From Candidatus Bathyarchaeota archaeon (GTDB lineage: Archaea; Thermoproteota; Bathyarchaeia; Bathyarchaeales; Bathyarchaeaceae): DNA of 10,685 nt. This document shows positions 1 to 6,123 of the stretch, piece by piece; position 1 is the stretch's first letter; the number at the start of each line of letters is the position of its first letter. A model generated the notes under the pieces. That model was not told the origin of the DNA. It was given only the letters and a program-made list of their open reading frames with translations, and did not search any database. The translations under genes and the position numbers were made by a program. The stretch lies in contig QMYO01000032.1 of assembly GCA_003662715.1 (NCBI GenBank), positions 1 through 10,685 of the forward strand. Direction: 5' to 3'.

Positions 1-1
1 C

Positions 2-343
2 CGTCGAGCTATGCAGAAAACTCACGAGCATGGAGCAAAAATAATAATGGTAACTAAGGGCACGAAAGGAGCCACATTGTTTTTCAATGAAGAATTCTAT
101 GAAATCCCAGCATGCAAACCAAAGATAGTTCAAGACGTAACGGGCGTAGGAGATGCCTTCATCGGCGCTTTCCTAGCCGAATATGTTCAAGGCAAAGACC
201 CAGTGTGGTGCGCATGCATAGGCTCAGCATCCGCCTCCTTCGTTGTGGAAGGCTTGGGACCCGCAGTGTTTGGGGAGAAGGAAGAAACCTATAAGAGGGC
301 TGTTAGAATTTATGAGAAAGAGCTTAAACGATTAACCGTTTAA
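2..343 (+). CDS. PfkB-family carbohydrate/nucleoside kinase, C-terminal part (5' end outside window)
   Basis: This is the last ~114 residues of a PfkB/ribokinase-family kinase, which transfers phosphate from a nucleotide to a sugar or nucleoside hydroxyl. The family signature DVTGVGDAFIGAF is encoded from about 134. It contains the GxGD anion hole, and the catalytic base Asp is the GAT at 152-154. Upstream of it, VTKGTKGATLF is the usual strand-turn element before the nucleotide site. The frame stays open to the left edge, and the ATG at 11 lies inside the fold, so the true start is outside the window. The substrate cannot be named because the sugar-binding N-terminal half is missing. The stop at 341-343 is followed after 24 nt by the next gene on the same strand, suggesting one transcript. 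Family assignment is firm; specificity is open. Confidence 0.9.
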   Translation, partial: RRAMQKTHEHGAKIIMVTKGTKGATLFFNEEFYEIPACKPKIVQDVTGVGDAFIGAFLAEYVQGKDPVWCACIGSASASFVVEGLGPAVFGEKEETYKRAVRIYEKELKRLTV

Positions 344-367
344 TACAAGACTATTGGAGGGCATAGC

Positions 368-580
368 TTGGGTCGAGTGGGTAAGGGCGTCAATTGCAGC
401 GTGGTTGGATGCGGCAAACAAGCAGTTCGCTCCCTATCCAACGAGAAGGTGAGTCGAGCAGGGTTAAACGTGGGTGGAAAGGGGAGGGGAAGAGTCTACC
501 TCTGCAAAGATCATTATAAAGAATTCAAGAGGGAGACTAAGAAAGATAAGATGTTAGAAAAGTGGAGGCATATGGGTTGA
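368..580 (+). CDS. Small conserved-looking archaeal zinc-binding-type protein, 70 aa, function unknown
   Basis: A basic 70-residue protein starting at TTG, with GGAGG at 356-360 placed 7 nt upstream. Two cysteines in a C-x4-C arrangement (C10, C15, in NCSVVGCGK) and a later C-x2-H (C46, H49, in LCKDHYKEF) form a plausible four-ligand zinc site. Between them lies a Gly/Arg/Lys-rich turn (about 36-42), and the tail is Lys-rich (KRETKKDK). The charge and the Cys/His pattern would suit RNA or ribosome binding, but this is inference only. I have the impression that similar short proteins occur in other TACK archaea, but cannot verify it here. It sits between the kinase and a second cysteine-rich small protein, upstream of thrS, on the same strand. 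The good ribosome site and ordered motif make it a real gene. Confidence 0.75.
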   Translation: MGRVGKGVNCSVVGCGKQAVRSLSNEKVSRAGLNVGGKGRGRVYLCKDHYKEFKRETKKDKMLEKWRHMG

Positions 581-615
581 GCGACAAGCTCCAAACAAAA
601 TAATGAGATAAGTGA

Positions 616-831
616 TTGGGAATGAGCATAAAAGAGGGCGCGCGCGGGCATGCACTCGCATTAATGTTCTGGTTGCGTATGTTGCGACATAGAAAAGAGA
701 GAGGGAGATACTGCAGAGACTGTTTCCACTATGAGCTTAGAACTGATGAGAAAGGTTGGTGCAAGATTAAGAAATGTTATGTCTCGTGGAACTCTACCTG
801 TCAACAATTTCTCGAGCGTGCAAGAGTATAG
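616..831 (+). CDS. Small cysteine-cluster protein, 71 aa, possible metal or Fe-S binding
   Basis: The N-terminal ~30 residues are basic with a short hydrophobic stretch (ALALMFWLRML). The C-terminal half carries five cysteines: C33-x2-C36, C49, C54 and C62, in the context CRDCFHY...GWCKIKKCY...TCQQF. A CxxC-x-(Y/F), then G-x-C, then C-x-x-F layout resembles small high-potential iron-sulfur-like or zinc-ribbon modules, including the small subunits of some glycyl radical enzymes. That resemblance is a pattern match only. The start is uncertain: TTG at 616 or ATG at 622 in the same frame. Neither has a strong Shine-Dalgarno site; only a weak AAGTGA lies just before 616. It is followed 37 nt later by thrS on the same strand. 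It lies in a row of same-strand genes and the Cys order looks purposeful, so I take it as real, function unknown. Confidence 0.6.
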   Translation: MGMSIKEGARGHALALMFWLRMLRHRKERGRYCRDCFHYELRTDEKGWCKIKKCYVSWNSTCQQFLERARV

Positions 832-850
832 AGAGGTTTGAGGGAAGAAA

Positions 851-872
851 GGGAGGCGAAAACGTGGCTTGA
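851..872 (+). promoter_or_regulatory. thrS ribosome binding site with overlapping two-codon frame
   Basis: GGGAGG at 851-856 is the only strong Shine-Dalgarno site before thrS. It is 12 nt from the TTG start at 869 but 7 nt from a GTG at 864. That GTG opens a frame GTG-GCT-TGA (864-872), whose stop overlaps the TTG. The sequence facts are direct; any coupling role is inference. Confidence 0.4.
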
Positions 873-2734
873 GGATACTTCAACTGCACTCCAACTTCAT
901 AGAGTACAAACCGATAGAAAAAGAGATAGCGATAGCAGAAGAAGCTGAGAAAAAGAAACAGCGACTCGAAGAACTAGCGGTGTTGTTCACATGCGTTGAA
1001 AAAGGAGACGATGAAGTTGTTGCTAGAAAGGCGGTGGAAGAAGTAAAATCGTCTCTTAAGCAACTAAAGGTTAACAGAGTTCTGATATATCCTTACGCTC
1101 ATTTAAGCAGCAACCTAGCGAAACCAGCTGACGCCTTAAAAGTCATAAAAGCAATGGAAAAATATGCAAAAGAGGCTGGAATCGAAACCCACCGAACTCC
1201 TTTTGGCTGGTGTAAACAATTTTCAATCTCCATAAAGGGTCATCCCTTAGCTGAACAGTCCAAAGTGATTTTGCCAACCGAAGCTGAGGAGAAAGAAGTT
1301 GTCTCAAAGGCTTTGAAGGCAGAAGAGAAGTTAAAGCCCTCATGGTTTATCATGCAAACGGATGGAAAGATGATTCCAGCTGAGAAATTCGACTTTTCTA
1401 AGCATGCTAATCTGAAAAAGTTTGCAAGATACGAAATTGAGAAGGTGAGGGCGGTTCAACAAATCCCGCCTCACGTAAAGCTGATGAGAAAACTAGAACT
1501 CGCTGATTACGAGCCCGGCAGCGACCCAGGCAATTTTAGATGGTACCCAAAAGGGCGTCTAATAAAATCGTTGCTGGAACAATTTGTGACGCAGAAAGTG
1601 ATAGAGTATGGAGCTATGGAAGTGGAAACACCAATCATGTACGATTTCCAACACCCAAGCCTAGCCAACTATCTTGATCGGTTCCCAGCGAGACAGTACG
1701 TGCTGAGCTCGGGTGAAAAAGAACTCTTCTTGAGGTTCAGCGCTTGTTTCGGTCAGTTTCTCATGGCGCATGACGCTCAGTTTTCATATCGACAGCTCCC
1801 CTTCAGAATCTACGAGCTAACAAGATACAGCTTCAGGAGAGAAAAAAGCGGGGAACTCGCTGGACTAAGAAGGCTTAGAGCATTCACTATGCCCGACTGT
1901 CACGCTTTATGCGCTGACTTAGAGCAGGCGAAAAAAGAGTTCTTCCTTAGATTTGAGTTGTGTAGAAAGGTTTTGGACGAAGGCTTAGAGTTAGGTAAAG
2001 ATGACTATGAGATGGCGATACGGTTTACCGAAGGCTTTCTCGAAGAAAATAGAGACTTCATTGTCTCCTTAGTAAAGCAGATGGGTAAGCCTGTGTTGGT
2101 TGAGATGTGGAAGGAACGATTCTTCTATTTCGTGCTAAAATGGGAGTTCAATTTCGTGGATAATCTAGATAAGGCTTCTGCACTATCAACAGACCAGATT
2201 GACATTGAAAATGCTGAAAGATATGGCATAACCTACGTTGACGAGAAAGGAGAGAAACGTCATCCACTAATTTTGCACTGTTCTCCCAGTGGCGCCATCG
2301 AAAGATGTGTGTATGCTATGCTGGAGAAGGCTTATAGAGAGCAAAAGAAGGGAAACGTTCCGATATTACCGCTCTGGCTTTCACCCACCCAAGTGAGAGT
2401 GATACCTGTTTCTGATAGATTCATTGAAGACGCTGAGAAAATAGCTGATGAAATTGAGAAGCATCATATACGAGTTGATTTAGATGACCGTTCTCTAACA
2501 CTTCAAAAGAAAGTTAGAGAGGCAGAAACAGAGTGGATTAACTACGTGCTCGTGATTGGGCAGAAAGAAATTGACTCAGGCATTCTATCAGTAAGGGATA
2601 GAAGGGCTAGAGAGCTTAGGAAAATCCAGCTTCAGGATTTCATAGAGGAAGTGGAGGAGAAAATTAAGAATATGCCGTTTAAACCTTTAACGCTTCCTAG
2701 ACGCCTGTCTGAGAGACCAAGATTTTTCAGGTAA
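869..2734 (+). CDS. thrS: Threonyl-tRNA synthetase, archaeal type with N-terminal editing domain
   Basis: Charges tRNA-Thr with threonine in the cytoplasm; 621 aa, normal for full-length archaeal ThrRS. Residues ~1-140 form the archaeal editing domain (D-aminoacyl-tRNA deacylase fold), which removes mischarged serine; YPYAHLSSNLA (74-84) and KGHPLAEQSK (123-132) are its conserved strings. The class II catalytic core spans ~195-500. Motif 2 is at 322-342 (FRREKSGELAGL, then RAFTMPD, with R323). Zinc ligands that select threonine fit C293, H345 and H470. Motif 3 is SGAIER with R479. The anticodon-binding domain follows (~505-605). Start: TTG at 869 gives MRILQLHSNFIEY, matching archaeal ThrRS N-termini; an in-frame stop at 839-841 excludes anything far upstream. 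The GGGAGG at 851-856 is 12 nt away, rather far. A two-codon frame at 864 overlaps the start (see findings). ilvE follows after 61 nt. Confidence 0.96.
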   Translation: MRILQLHSNFIEYKPIEKEIAIAEEAEKKKQRLEELAVLFTCVEKGDDEVVARKAVEEVKSSLKQLKVNRVLIYPYAHLSSNLAKPADALKVIKAMEKYAKEAGIETHRTPFGWCKQFSISIKGHPLAEQSKVILPTEAEEKEVVSKALKAEEKLKPSWFIMQTDGKMIPAEKFDFSKHANLKKFARYEIEKVRAVQQIPPHVKLMRKLELADYEPGSDPGNFRWYPKGRLIKSLLEQFVTQKVIEYGAMEVETPIMYDFQHPSLANYLDRFPARQYVLSSGEKELFLRFSACFGQFLMAHDAQFSYRQLPFRIYELTRYSFRREKSGELAGLRRLRAFTMPDCHALCADLEQAKKEFFLRFELCRKVLDEGLELGKDDYEMAIRFTEGFLEENRDFIVSLVKQMGKPVLVEMWKERFFYFVLKWEFNFVDNLDKASALSTDQIDIENAERYGITYVDEKGEKRHPLILHCSPSGAIERCVYAMLEKAYREQKKGNVPILPLWLSPTQVRVIPVSDRFIEDAEKIADEIEKHHIRVDLDDRSLTLQKKVREAETEWINYVLVIGQKEIDSGILSVRDRRARELRKIQLQDFIEEVEEKIKNMPFKPLTLPRRLSERPRFFR

Positions 2735-2743
2735 GAATGCAAA

Positions 2744-2752
2744 AACTATATC
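2744..2752 (+). promoter_or_regulatory. Possible TATA box for ilvE
   Basis: The stretch AACTATATC lies in the 61-nt gap between thrS and ilvE. It is about 45 nt before the GTG start, which would place transcription initiation near 2772-2778, just ahead of the GGAGAGG ribosome site at 2782-2788. The position fits, but the match is modest. ilvE could equally be read through from thrS. Confidence 0.35.
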
Positions 2753-2795
2753 AAAAGTTGCTGGGATATGATAAAGAGTTTGGAGAGGATTAAAC

Positions 2796-3686
2796 GTGGA
2801 AAAGGAGCTTCTCATCTACATCGACGGAAAGTTCTATCCCAAATCAGAGGCTAAAATTTCTGTTTACGACCACGGCTTGCTCTATGGAGACGGAATTTTC
2901 GAAGGGATACGCGCTTACGACGGTGTTGTGTTCAAGCTTAAAGAACACTTGGACAGACTATACCAATCCGCCCACACTATAATGTTGCAGATACCATTGA
3001 CAAAGAATGAAATGATGCAGGCTGTGCTGGAAACGCTTAGGAAAAACAATCTTAAAAACGCTTACATCCGCTTGATTGTTACGAGAGGTGAAGGAGACCT
3101 AGGACTTGACCCAAGAAAATGCCCTAAACCAACAGTCATCATTATCACTGAGCCGATGATACAAATTTACGGAGCTGAAGCTAAGGAAAAAGGTATGACA
3201 GCCATCATCTCTTGGGTGAAAAGGGACCTTGTGGACGCAACTACCCATGAGGTGAAGTCGCTGAACTACATGAACAGCATCTTAGCCAAGATTGAAGCAA
3301 ACATAGCTGGTGTAGATGAGACGATATATTTGGATAAGAGAGGCTTCATTGCCGAAGGAAGCAGCGACAACATATTCATGGTGAAGGAAGGAAAAGTCGT
3401 CACCCCCCCGGTTTCTACAGGAGCCTTAGCTGGAATAACGAGAAATAGAGTGATGAAGCTAGCAGAGGATTTAGGCTACACTGTAGTGGAGAGAAATATC
3501 ACACCTAACGAGTTGTTTAACGCAGACGAAGTTTTCTTCACAGGAACCGCAGCCGAGATTGTGCCCGTGAGAGAGATAAACAAACGAATTATAGGCAACG
3601 GCAAGCGAGGACCTATCACGAAACGGTTGATGGAAGAATTTGAGAAGCTTGTAAAGGACCCAAATGAGGGAACGTTGATTAGTTAG
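2796..3686 (+). CDS. ilvE: Branched-chain amino acid aminotransferase (class IV PLP enzyme)
   Basis: Catalyses reversible transfer of the amino group between glutamate and the keto acids of valine, leucine and isoleucine in the cytoplasm. Length (296 aa) is typical of archaeal/bacterial IlvE. The fold-type IV signatures are all present: VYDHGLLYGDGIFEGIRAY (23-41), the PLP lysine K154 in HEVKSLNYMNSILAK, and the cofactor-binding segment GFIAEGSSDNIF (183-194) with E187. Phosphate-contacting segments LAGITRNRV (211-219) and FFTGTAAEIVPV (247-258) follow. GTG at 2796 is fixed by GGAGAGG at 2782-2788 and by the N-terminus (IYIDGKFYP), which begins where the family begins. D-amino acid aminotransferase and aminodeoxychorismate lyase share this fold, but the EGIRAYDG and GTAAEI motifs favour IlvE. 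It follows thrS, and threonine is the carbon source for isoleucine, a loose metabolic link. A T6 tract lies 20 nt after the stop. Confidence 0.94.
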   Translation: MEKELLIYIDGKFYPKSEAKISVYDHGLLYGDGIFEGIRAYDGVVFKLKEHLDRLYQSAHTIMLQIPLTKNEMMQAVLETLRKNNLKNAYIRLIVTRGEGDLGLDPRKCPKPTVIIITEPMIQIYGAEAKEKGMTAIISWVKRDLVDATTHEVKSLNYMNSILAKIEANIAGVDETIYLDKRGFIAEGSSDNIFMVKEGKVVTPPVSTGALAGITRNRVMKLAEDLGYTVVERNITPNELFNADEVFFTGTAAEIVPVREINKRIIGNGKRGPITKRLMEEFEKLVKDPNEGTLIS

Positions 3687-3705
3687 TGGAGATACCCGTC
3701 GAATA

Positions 3706-3711
3706 TTTTTT
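3706..3711 (+). terminator. T-tract terminator after ilvE
   Basis: Six consecutive T residues 20 nt downstream of the ilvE stop. Archaeal RNA polymerase typically stops at such T-runs without needing a hairpin. The convergent gene on the other strand makes a stop here likely. Confidence 0.5.
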
Positions 3712-3728
3712 GGAGTGAAGTTTATACT

Positions 3729-3734
3729 AAAAAA
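3729..3734 (-). terminator. T-tract terminator of the minus-strand surface-protein gene
   Basis: Six A residues on the plus strand read as T6 on the minus strand, about 32 nt beyond the stop codon of the convergent gene (3766-3768). Together with 3706-3711 it forms opposed terminators 17 nt apart. Confidence 0.45.
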
Positions 3735-3765
3735 GTGGATGCACTAAATTCCATTTGGCTATACT

Positions 3766-4527
3766 CTATTCTTTGGGAATTGTAATGGTTTTTGACGTTT
3801 TGAAATGTTGTAAAGTATATACAGTAACTTCTGTTATCATGCCCTGATAAGCAGTCCAGTTCCATGAACACACAAACGTTACAGTAGAGTTTTTATTAAG
3901 CACATACGGAAGCTCTGGGTTTGTAACATTTATTTCTCGAATAGTTCCATTCGCACTCACAGTTATCCTTGATACATCAACATCCGCAGCAGACAAAGCA
4001 AAGTTTCGAACGGTCACGTTAAAGCTGTTCTCGCTTATCGTAGAGTTAAAAACCATATCGGTGATGGCAAGCTTTACGAGCGGTGCCGCTTTCTCTAAGT
4101 TTGAACCCGTCCCATCACTAACAAAGACGTGAACTATTATATCTTGACCAGTATAGTCCGCCCAGTTCCAAACACACTTAAAGGTTTTAGACATACTTAT
4201 CCGCAGTTCACCTGGGAGAGAAGGACGCACTCCCCATACATTATGAAAAACACCATCTTCCGTGGACACCATAATTTTTGTGATGTTGACGTTAGATGGA
4301 GAGAAAGAAGGATTAAGGACCGTGACATTGAAAAAAGTTGGGTTCTGCGGGTCAAAGGTTATGTTGGTTATGGTTACGCTAGCGGTTTCTGGAATTTGAA
4401 AGCCTATGGATTGGTAATAGCCTTCAGTCCACATGTAAGATAAGACTGCTCCAACTATGGCAGAGGTCAACAGTAGCAGGATTAAAATAAGCTTTGATAT
4501 GCCGATTGCGCTCTGGATAAACCTCAT
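3766..4527 (-). CDS. Membrane-anchored surface protein with two tandem beta-sandwich-like repeats
   Basis: 253 aa. The N-terminus is MRFIQSAIGISK followed by a hydrophobic helix (~12-31, LILILLLLTSAIVGAVLS), a signal anchor or uncleaved signal; the rest should face outside. The exterior consists of two homologous units, ~50-138 and ~152-239. Each has a (D/N)-x-x-F-N-V-T-V strand, a block of Ser/Asp/Asn-Val-x-(I/V)-(T/S), and a shared ending F-x-C-x-WNW-x-x-Y-x-G followed by a valine-rich strand; C118 and C220 occupy equivalent places. Nine N-x-S/T sequons (N55, N67, N81, N161, N170, N193, N200, N213, N223) suggest heavy N-glycosylation. The composition (Thr, Val, Asn, Ser) fits an immunoglobulin- or CARDB-like fold. 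The ATG at 4525-4527 has a GGTGG ribosome site upstream (complement of 4534-4538). It is the only clear ATG start here and the only minus-strand gene. The molecular role is unknown; an adhesin or S-layer-associated part is possible. Confidence 0.8.
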   Translation of the reverse strand: MRFIQSAIGISKLILILLLLTSAIVGAVLSYMWTEGYYQSIGFQIPETASVTITNITFDPQNPTFFNVTVLNPSFSPSNVNITKIMVSTEDGVFHNVWGVRPSLPGELRISMSKTFKCVWNWADYTGQDIIVHVFVSDGTGSNLEKAAPLVKLAITDMVFNSTISENSFNVTVRNFALSAADVDVSRITVSANGTIREINVTNPELPYVLNKNSTVTFVCSWNWTAYQGMITEVTVYTLQHFKTSKTITIPKE

Positions 4528-4600
4528 ATCTTTCCACCATCAAATCCTAACAATTAGCAAAGGTTTGTAATAAGCATTAGCGCCTATAAGCATCGGAACG

Positions 4601-4610
4601 CTTAAATAAC
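4601..4610 (+). promoter_or_regulatory. Possible TATA box for queT
   Basis: CTTAAATAAC resembles an archaeal TATA element and would start RNA near 4630. A competing ATATAAA at 4667-4673 would start it near 4695, which would exclude the near-perfect Shine-Dalgarno at 4684-4692 from the message. The upstream site is therefore the better candidate. A weaker CCTATAAG at 4583-4590 would start near 4612 and include the full hairpin. Confidence 0.4.
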
Positions 4611-4618
4611 CAAAAGAA

Positions 4619-4692
4619 GCGGAATTGTTTCTGGCGGGTGAGTGGGCTCCTCCCACCCGTTCCGCCATATAAACCCCGGGTTTAGGGAGGTG
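4619..4692 (+). promoter_or_regulatory. Candidate structured leader (pseudoknot-type, SD-sequestering) before queT
   Basis: Seen in the sequence: GCGGAA (4619-4624) is complementary to TTCCGC (4660-4665), and CGGGTG (4635-4640) to CACCCG (4654-4659). The two 3' strands are adjacent, so the helices would stack with a 10-nt bulge on the 5' side. The apical loop (4641-4653) ends in CCTCC (4649-4653), an exact complement of GGAGG (4686-4690) in the gene's Shine-Dalgarno site; including C4654 and G4685 gives 6 bp. Between the stem and this site a small hairpin AAACC/GGTTT (4671-4675/4679-4683) can form. Loop-to-SD pairing is the logic of preQ1 riboswitches, and preQ1-II was first found upstream of COG4708 genes, the family of the gene that follows. 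I do not see a match to a known riboswitch consensus; function is inference. Confidence 0.45.
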
Positions 4693-4699
4693 AAAAAGA

Positions 4700-5230
4700 G
4701 TGGATAGTAGAGATTTAAGTCTAACAGCGATTTTCACGGGTTTGTATGCAATTCTTGTCATTGTTTTGGCTCCGATTTCCTATGGTCCTGTTCAGCTTCG
4801 AGTGGCAGATTGCTTGATTCCCTTGGCTGCGCTCTTCGGTTGGCCAGTAGTTGCTGGAGTTACCATTGGAGGCTTCTTAGGCAACGCTTACTATTGGCTT
4901 GGTCCCTCCGACCTTATATTCGGTCCCATTGCAAATCTCATTGCTGCAAGTGTGATACTTTTGCTTAGAAAACATCGTTTGTTAGCTTGTGTCCTTGGTG
5001 CTTTGCCTATCGGTATTATAGTTGGTGGAGGGTACTTGTGGTTATTCTTTCCACCGCCGGACATCTTCGGATTAAGCTTGCCAGAGTGGGCTGCAATGAT
5101 GATTAGCATCACTATAAGTAGTTTGATAGCTATCGCTGTGATCGGTTATAGTTTGCTCACTGTTCTCAGCAGACCAAGTGTCATTGAACCTTTAAAGTCT
5201 CGTGGATTAAGGGTCATTATGGAAAACTGA
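4700..5230 (+). CDS. queT: QueT-family ECF transporter substrate-binding (S) component
   Basis: 176-aa integral membrane protein with about six hydrophobic segments (roughly 8-25, 32-47, 50-66, 72-89, 94-116, 130-156). The string APISYGPVQLRVADCLIPLA (24-43) matches the QueT/COG4708 hallmark (APISFGPIQ-R), and DLIFGPIANLIAA (71-83) fits the later conserved helix. Such S components bind a small molecule and work with a shared energising module (EcfT plus ATPases), absent from this window. QueT proteins are linked to uptake of queuosine precursors. In an archaeon the likely substrate would be a deazapurine (preQ0, preQ1 or related) feeding archaeosine synthesis; that is inference. GTG at 4700 is set by AGGGAGGTGA (4684-4693), the best ribosome site in the window. 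Divergent from the surface-protein gene; 95 nt before pcn. Specificity could differ, since S components diverge fast. Confidence 0.8.
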   Translation: MDSRDLSLTAIFTGLYAILVIVLAPISYGPVQLRVADCLIPLAALFGWPVVAGVTIGGFLGNAYYWLGPSDLIFGPIANLIAASVILLLRKHRLLACVLGALPIGIIVGGGYLWLFFPPPDIFGLSLPEWAAMMISITISSLIAIAVIGYSLLTVLSRPSVIEPLKSRGLRVIMEN

Positions 5231-5276
5231 AATCAACTGGTGCCTATTAATAGTTCTAGTAAATGTAAAACACCAA

Positions 5277-5286
5277 ACTTTAAAAC
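5277..5286 (+). promoter_or_regulatory. TATA box of the pcn replication cluster
   Basis: ACTTTAAAAC sits ~45 nt before the pcn start, predicting initiation near 5305-5310, immediately upstream of AAGGAGGTT (5312-5320). It would drive the same-strand run pcn-priL-priS-GINS. Spacing fits archaeal promoters; no experimental support. Confidence 0.5.
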
Positions 5287-5325
5287 TTAGATAACAATTA
5301 ACAATAGCGTTAAGGAGGTTTATAG

Positions 5326-6081
5326 TTGTTTAAAGCCAAAGTGGCAGATGCAAAACTTCTGAAAGACATGATCAGCGCTATCGCAACTCTCATAGACGAG
5401 GCTACCTTCGACATTAATCCTGACGGAATAAAACTTCGCGCCATGGACCCTTCACGAGTAGCCATGGTTGATTTCGAGTGGCCAAAAACCGTGTTCGATG
5501 AGTATACTTGCAGTGAACCAATGAAAATGTGCATAAACATCAGTGAAATGCTTAAGTTGTTGAGGCGAACTGGAAAGGATGAGGCTGTGGAACTCTCTTT
5601 GGATGAGAAAACTGGGCGGCTACAATTGACGATTACTGGGAAATATATGCGTTCTTTCAACATGCCAACTCTAGAAGCTGTGGAGGAGGAGGTTCCAACT
5701 CCGAAAGTTGCTTTTAACGTGAGATTAAAGATTACGACGGATGGGCTTTCTCAGGCTATTGAAGACGCTAACCTAGTGAGTGACCATGTTCGCTTTGAGG
5801 TAGATAAGGAAAAAATGGTGATGCGCGCGGCTGGTGACATTATGGGTGCCACTATTGAGATGAAGAAGGGAAGTGATGCTCTTCTAGACTTGGAAGCTAA
5901 GGAGGCGGCTAAAGCCACGTTTAGTTTAAGTTATCTCTCTGATATCGTTAAGGCTGCAGCTGCAACTTCTGATGTAGCTACCCTTGAGTTCTCCACTGAT
6001 ATGCCAATTCGCTTGGATTTCCAACAGCCAGAAGAGGGTAAGTTAACGTTTTACTTGGCTCCTCGCATAGAGGTGGAGTAA
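5326..6081 (+). CDS. pcn: DNA polymerase sliding clamp (PCNA)
   Basis: 251 aa, the usual PCNA length. PCNA is a trimeric ring around DNA that tethers replicative polymerase, FEN1, ligase and other partners. Two topologically alike domains are seen: ~1-117 and ~130-248, joined by an acidic interdomain loop (LEAVEEEVPTPK, 116-127) that with the C-terminal tail forms the PIP-box docking site. The family signature GIKLRAMDPSRVAMVDFEW is at 34-52 and the C-terminal YLAPRIE at 243-249. Start TTG at 5326 gives MFKAKVADAK, exactly the family N-terminus, with GGAGG 7 nt upstream; so a TTG start here is well supported. Acidic overall, with inner-ring lysines. It opens a replication cluster with priL, priS and GINS. 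TACK archaea often carry several PCNA paralogues forming heterotrimers; whether this one is a homotrimer cannot be told from the window. Confidence 0.96.
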   Translation: MFKAKVADAKLLKDMISAIATLIDEATFDINPDGIKLRAMDPSRVAMVDFEWPKTVFDEYTCSEPMKMCINISEMLKLLRRTGKDEAVELSLDEKTGRLQLTITGKYMRSFNMPTLEAVEEEVPTPKVAFNVRLKITTDGLSQAIEDANLVSDHVRFEVDKEKMVMRAAGDIMGATIEMKKGSDALLDLEAKEAAKATFSLSYLSDIVKAAAATSDVATLEFSTDMPIRLDFQQPEEGKLTFYLAPRIEVE

Positions 6082-6092
6082 CACGGAAGCCC

Positions 6093-6103
6093 GGAGGGGA
6101 GGT
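6093..6103 (+). promoter_or_regulatory. Ribosome site before priL, unusually far from the annotated start
   Basis: GGAGGGGAGGT is a strong purine-rich site, but its end is 20 nt from the TTG at 6124. In-frame codons between (GTA at 6106, then TTC, ACT, AGA, AGC, GAT) include no standard start, and a TAG lies at 6103-6105. See the finding on the priL start. Confidence 0.5.
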
Positions 6104-6123
6104 AGGTATTCACTAGAAGCGAT

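Noticed and set aside
11..343. ATG at 11 as the start of the kinase gene
   Set aside because: The frame is open to the left edge and the remaining ~110 residues are only the C-terminal third of a PfkB fold, so the ATG is internal.
4129..4443. Plus-strand 104-codon open frame
   Set aside because: It lies entirely inside the minus-strand surface-protein gene, which has a signal anchor, repeats and sequons; the plus-strand frame has no domain-like features.
4667..4673. ATATAAA as the main queT TATA box
   Set aside because: It would start RNA near 4695, after the near-perfect Shine-Dalgarno at 4684-4692, leaving that site useless; an upstream promoter is more consistent, though not proven.
4671..4683. 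AAACCC-C-GGGTTT as a dimeric repressor operator
   Set aside because: Near-palindromic, but it also fits a small hairpin inside the structured leader, and no second copy occurs elsewhere in the window; treated as part of the leader.
4619..4692. TPP, fluoride or preQ1-I riboswitch by consensus
   Set aside because: The conserved strings of those classes as I know them are not present; only the general architecture resembles preQ1-type control.
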